From positions 62,001 to 126,000 of the forward strand of contig JAUHZK010000001.1 in NCBI GenBank assembly GCA_030425645.1: a stretch of DNA of 64,000 bases, read 5' to 3'. The DNA is from Gammaproteobacteria bacterium. GTDB lineage: Bacteria > Pseudomonadota > Gammaproteobacteria > JAPPPA01. The stretch's first letter is position 1, and every line of letters begins with the position of its first letter. Both the position numbers and the translations under genes were made by a program. The notes beneath the pieces are model-generated. The model was given only the letters and a program-made list of their open reading frames with translations. It searched no databases and was not told where the DNA came from. Shown here piece after piece: positions 62,107 through 64,000 of the stretch.

Positions 62107-63045
62107 CTAGGACTTATTTTTGCCTGCTTTGGTTTGGGCGCGGGGATGGGCTTGGTCGTAAACCTTGGCGAGGTGTTGATAATCCAAATGTGTATATATC
62201 TGAGTAGTTGAGATATCCGCATGGCCTAACAGTTCCTGCACAGCGCGAAGGTCGCCGCTAGATTGCAGCATATGGCTGGCAAAACTGTGACGCAGCAAGT
62301 GTGGGTGCACCGGTTTATTCACACCGCTGAGTTTGGCCCAGTGATTAAGGCGGGCTTGGATGCTGCGCACGCTTAGCGCCTGGCCGCGTTGGCTGACAAA
62401 GAGCGCGCGGCTGTCGCTGCTAGCAATTTGCGGGCGCAGCTTTAGCCAGTTTTGGATGGCTTCTGCCGCCAGTCGGCCAACCGGCACGCGGCGCTGTTTA
62501 TTGCCTTTACCGTGACGAATGGTGACGGTACGCTCGCCGGGGTCGTAGTCATAACGTTCTAGTTGCGCCAGCTCACTAAGGCGCAGGCCGGAAGAATAAA
62601 ACAACTCCATAATGGCGCTGTCACGCCGTACTAACGGGTTGTTGGTGTCTAGGCTTTGCAGCGGCGCTTCTGCCAGTTGCCCAACCTCTTCTATTTCCAA
62701 CACCTGTGGCAATTTTTGTTCGCGTTTTGGGGCTTTAATACCGGCGCTGGGGTCGTGGTCGGCTAAATGATGTTTTTGCAGCCAGCGATAAAAGCCGCGA
62801 ATAGATGACAGCAAACGATGTAAGCTGGAGGCGCCTAAGCCGTCTTGGCGACGGGCGGCGATGAGTTCACGAATATGATGGCTTTGTAGCTGTTGCCAAT
62901 GTTTTAAACCTTGCTCAGTCAGCAAGGCTTGTAAGTGACCAAGGTCGCGTTGGTAATTGCTAACCGTATGCGGCGACATGCGCCGTTCAGCCAGCAAGTG
63001 TTGCAGGTAATCGGCCAGCTGGTTGGCGGCAGATCCCTTAGCCAT
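62107..63045 (-). CDS. xerC: Tyrosine recombinase XerC
   Basis: Resolves chromosome dimers at dif together with XerD. The 312-residue protein has an N-terminal SAM-like core-binding domain (YLQHLLAERRMSPHTVSNYQRDL) and the catalytic domain with the first arginine in SGLRLSELAQL, the lysine-loop GKGNKQRRVPV, HLLRHSFASHML, LLGHADISTTQIYTHLD with the nucleophilic tyrosine. Its place in dapF-DUF484-xerC is the classic gammaproteobacterial arrangement, so it is not a phage integrase. The ATG lies 2 bases after the DUF484 stop. Confidence 0.97.
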   Translation of the reverse strand: MAKGSAANQLADYLQHLLAERRMSPHTVSNYQRDLGHLQALLTEQGLKHWQQLQSHHIRELIAARRQDGLGASSLHRLLSSIRGFYRWLQKHHLADHDPSAGIKAPKREQKLPQVLEIEEVGQLAEAPLQSLDTNNPLVRRDSAIMELFYSSGLRLSELAQLERYDYDPGERTVTIRHGKGNKQRRVPVGRLAAEAIQNWLKLRPQIASSDSRALFVSQRGQALSVRSIQARLNHWAKLSGVNKPVHPHLLRHSFASHMLQSSGDLRAVQELLGHADISTTQIYTHLDYQHLAKVYDQAHPRAQTKAGKNKS

Positions 63046-63047
63046 GT

Positions 63048-63743
63048 TTATTCCTGCGGGTATTTGCTGCCGAGAATGCCGCCTAGAACCGCACCAAATC
63101 GTTCCAGCAGGCCGGTTCCGGGGCGGTCGGTAAAGCGCATTTCGTCTTTGCTGCCCAGCGCTAGCAGACCCAAGAACTGTTTTTTGTAATGTAGGCTAAG
63201 GACGCAGGCTGAGGCGACTTCTTCAATATGCTGGCCAAAGCAGCTTAGTACCACGGGTTTGTTGAGGCGTCCCATTAGCGTGTTGGGTTGTTGCCGTAAC
63301 TCGTGCAGCTCGGTTGGAATTTGGTCGCCAAGGCTGCCGGCGCTGTGCCAAGCGTAAAAGTCGACACTGAAATCCTGAGTCATGGCGCGCTCTAGTTCTT
63401 GGAACAGTTGGCGCTCAGTGTTGCACTCGGCCAAGTTAACCAGCAATTTGTGTAGGCGCTGAGTAACGGCTTCATTGTTATGTAAGACATCGAGTGTTTC
63501 TTGGCGCTCAAGCTCTAGTTCGGCAATGCGGTCGCGTAGTGCAGTCAATTGCCGTGCTTGCAGCGAAATGCTGGTGCCGTGATTGCTACCTAGCTCTAGC
63601 TGTCGTAATAGCTCTGGGTTCTCGGTAAAAAACGCCGGGTTAGCCAGCAGCCATTCCGCTACCTGCTGCGGTTCAAAATCGTTAGTCGCGGTTTCTTCCG
63701 TGGCTTCGCCGTTGGCATCCAAAATTTCAGCGGTGTTAGTCAT
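63048..63743 (-). CDS. DUF484 family protein
   Basis: A 231-residue protein with the DUF484 opening FEPQQVAEWLLANPAFFTENPELLRQLELGSNHGTSISLQARQLTALRDRIAELE, followed by a GAF-like half. The family is almost always encoded between dapF and xerC, as here, and its function is unknown. A coiled-coil segment is likely at residues about 60-95. The ribosome site is AAGAAG. Confidence 0.95.
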   Translation of the reverse strand: MTNTAEILDANGEATEETATNDFEPQQVAEWLLANPAFFTENPELLRQLELGSNHGTSISLQARQLTALRDRIAELELERQETLDVLHNNEAVTQRLHKLLVNLAECNTERQLFQELERAMTQDFSVDFYAWHSAGSLGDQIPTELHELRQQPNTLMGRLNKPVVLSCFGQHIEEVASACVLSLHYKKQFLGLLALGSKDEMRFTDRPGTGLLERFGAVLGGILGSKYPQE

Positions 63744-63769
63744 CTTCTTATTCGCTATGCCGATGGCGG

Positions 63770-64000
63770 CTATAAATCAATTTCTGCATGGTAGACGGTT
63801 TCTGCCGGCCCCGTCATCCATAAGTCTTCACCCTCGCGCCAGCGGATAAATAAGCTGCCGCCGGGGAGTTGGATTTCGGCCTCGTCACCTAAGGTTTCCC
63901 ATAGGTGATTAACGGCCATGGCCGCACAAGCGCCAGTGCCGCAGGCCTGGGTTTCGCCGGCGCCGCGCTCAAATACGCGCAGTTTGGCAACACTAGGGCT
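63770..64000 (-). CDS. dapF: Diaminopimelate epimerase, C-terminal part only
   Basis: The reverse strand is open from the window edge to a TAG at 63772-63770 and encodes 76 residues: SPSVAKLRVFERGAGETQACGTGACAAMAVNHLW and ending VYHAEIDL. The block GAGETQACGTGACAA carries the second catalytic cysteine of DapF, which interconverts LL- and meso-diaminopimelate for lysine and peptidoglycan synthesis. The 5' portion, about 200 residues, is outside the window. Its position ahead of DUF484 and xerC fits. Confidence 0.97.
   Translation of the reverse strand, partial: SPSVAKLRVFERGAGETQACGTGACAAMAVNHLWETLGDEAEIQLPGGSLFIRWREGEDLWMTGPAETVYHAEIDL

Noticed and set aside
62097-62222. Upstream start for the methyltransferase-like lipoprotein
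   Set aside because: It would overlap xerC and mask the signal peptide; AGGAG precedes the ATG at 62096.
62107-63045. Phage or island integrase
   Set aside because: The dapF-DUF484-xerC context and the catalytic domain identify the housekeeping XerC; no attachment repeats or phage genes follow.

Overview
The window is chromosomal DNA of a Gammaproteobacterium, probably a marine heterotroph of the Cellvibrionales/Pseudomonadales neighbourhood. The lineage call is an inference from gene content: FabR/DesT-type control of a ferredoxin reductase-desaturase pair, fadBA, a ubiE-ubiJ-ubiB operon, dapF-DUF484-xerC, hslVU, and a DUF1302 plus Pla-1/cef-type lipase pair. I saw no tRNA, rRNA, CRISPR array, insertion sequence or prophage. 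Gene density is high, and many intrinsic terminators separate convergent genes.

Layout. 1-7.5 kb: 3' part of mnmE, a DUF1302 protein and a lipase-like lipoprotein, then mnmG. 7.5-16 kb: oligopeptide-binding lipoprotein, hemE, patatin phospholipase, malate dehydrogenase, glpK with a YhhN-like membrane protein, and an alpha/beta hydrolase. 15.9-24.5 kb: a five-gene export-like system made of a periplasmic HlyD adaptor, a GAF-like/HlyD membrane adaptor, a TolC-type lipoprotein with a C-terminal SPOR domain, a cadherin/CSPG-repeat protein with an N-terminal LEPR-like motif and no ordinary signal peptide, and an M50 site-2-protease-like membrane protein fused to a HlyD-like arm. It has no ABC ATPase or RND pump. 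24.5-33.9 kb: uup, an epimerase-like oxidoreductase, fabR with two operators, the desaturase pair, an SDR, comM and a diguanylate cyclase. 34-41.7 kb: two paralogous DUF3015-DUF4105 gene pairs flanking an MMPL/RND exporter. 41.7-54.1 kb: fadBA, acetyltransferases, two cytochromes c, a PEBP protein, a hydrolase, a TetR regulator and the ubiquinone operon. 54.3-64 kb: a tri-haem HzsA-like lipoprotein with an outer-membrane-like partner, hslVU, a methyltransferase-like lipoprotein, xerC, DUF484 and the 3' end of dapF.

Two things stand out. The first is the ABC-less exporter-like cluster with its putative LEPR-tagged substrate. The second is that both DUF4105 genes carry a strong intrinsic terminator inside their signal-peptide codons, with the U-tract encoding Phe-Phe of the hydrophobic core. 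This suggests an attenuator between each DUF3015 gene and its DUF4105 partner.

Coordinates and motifs were read directly from the sequence. Family names rest on recognition of motifs and overall sequence, without database searches.
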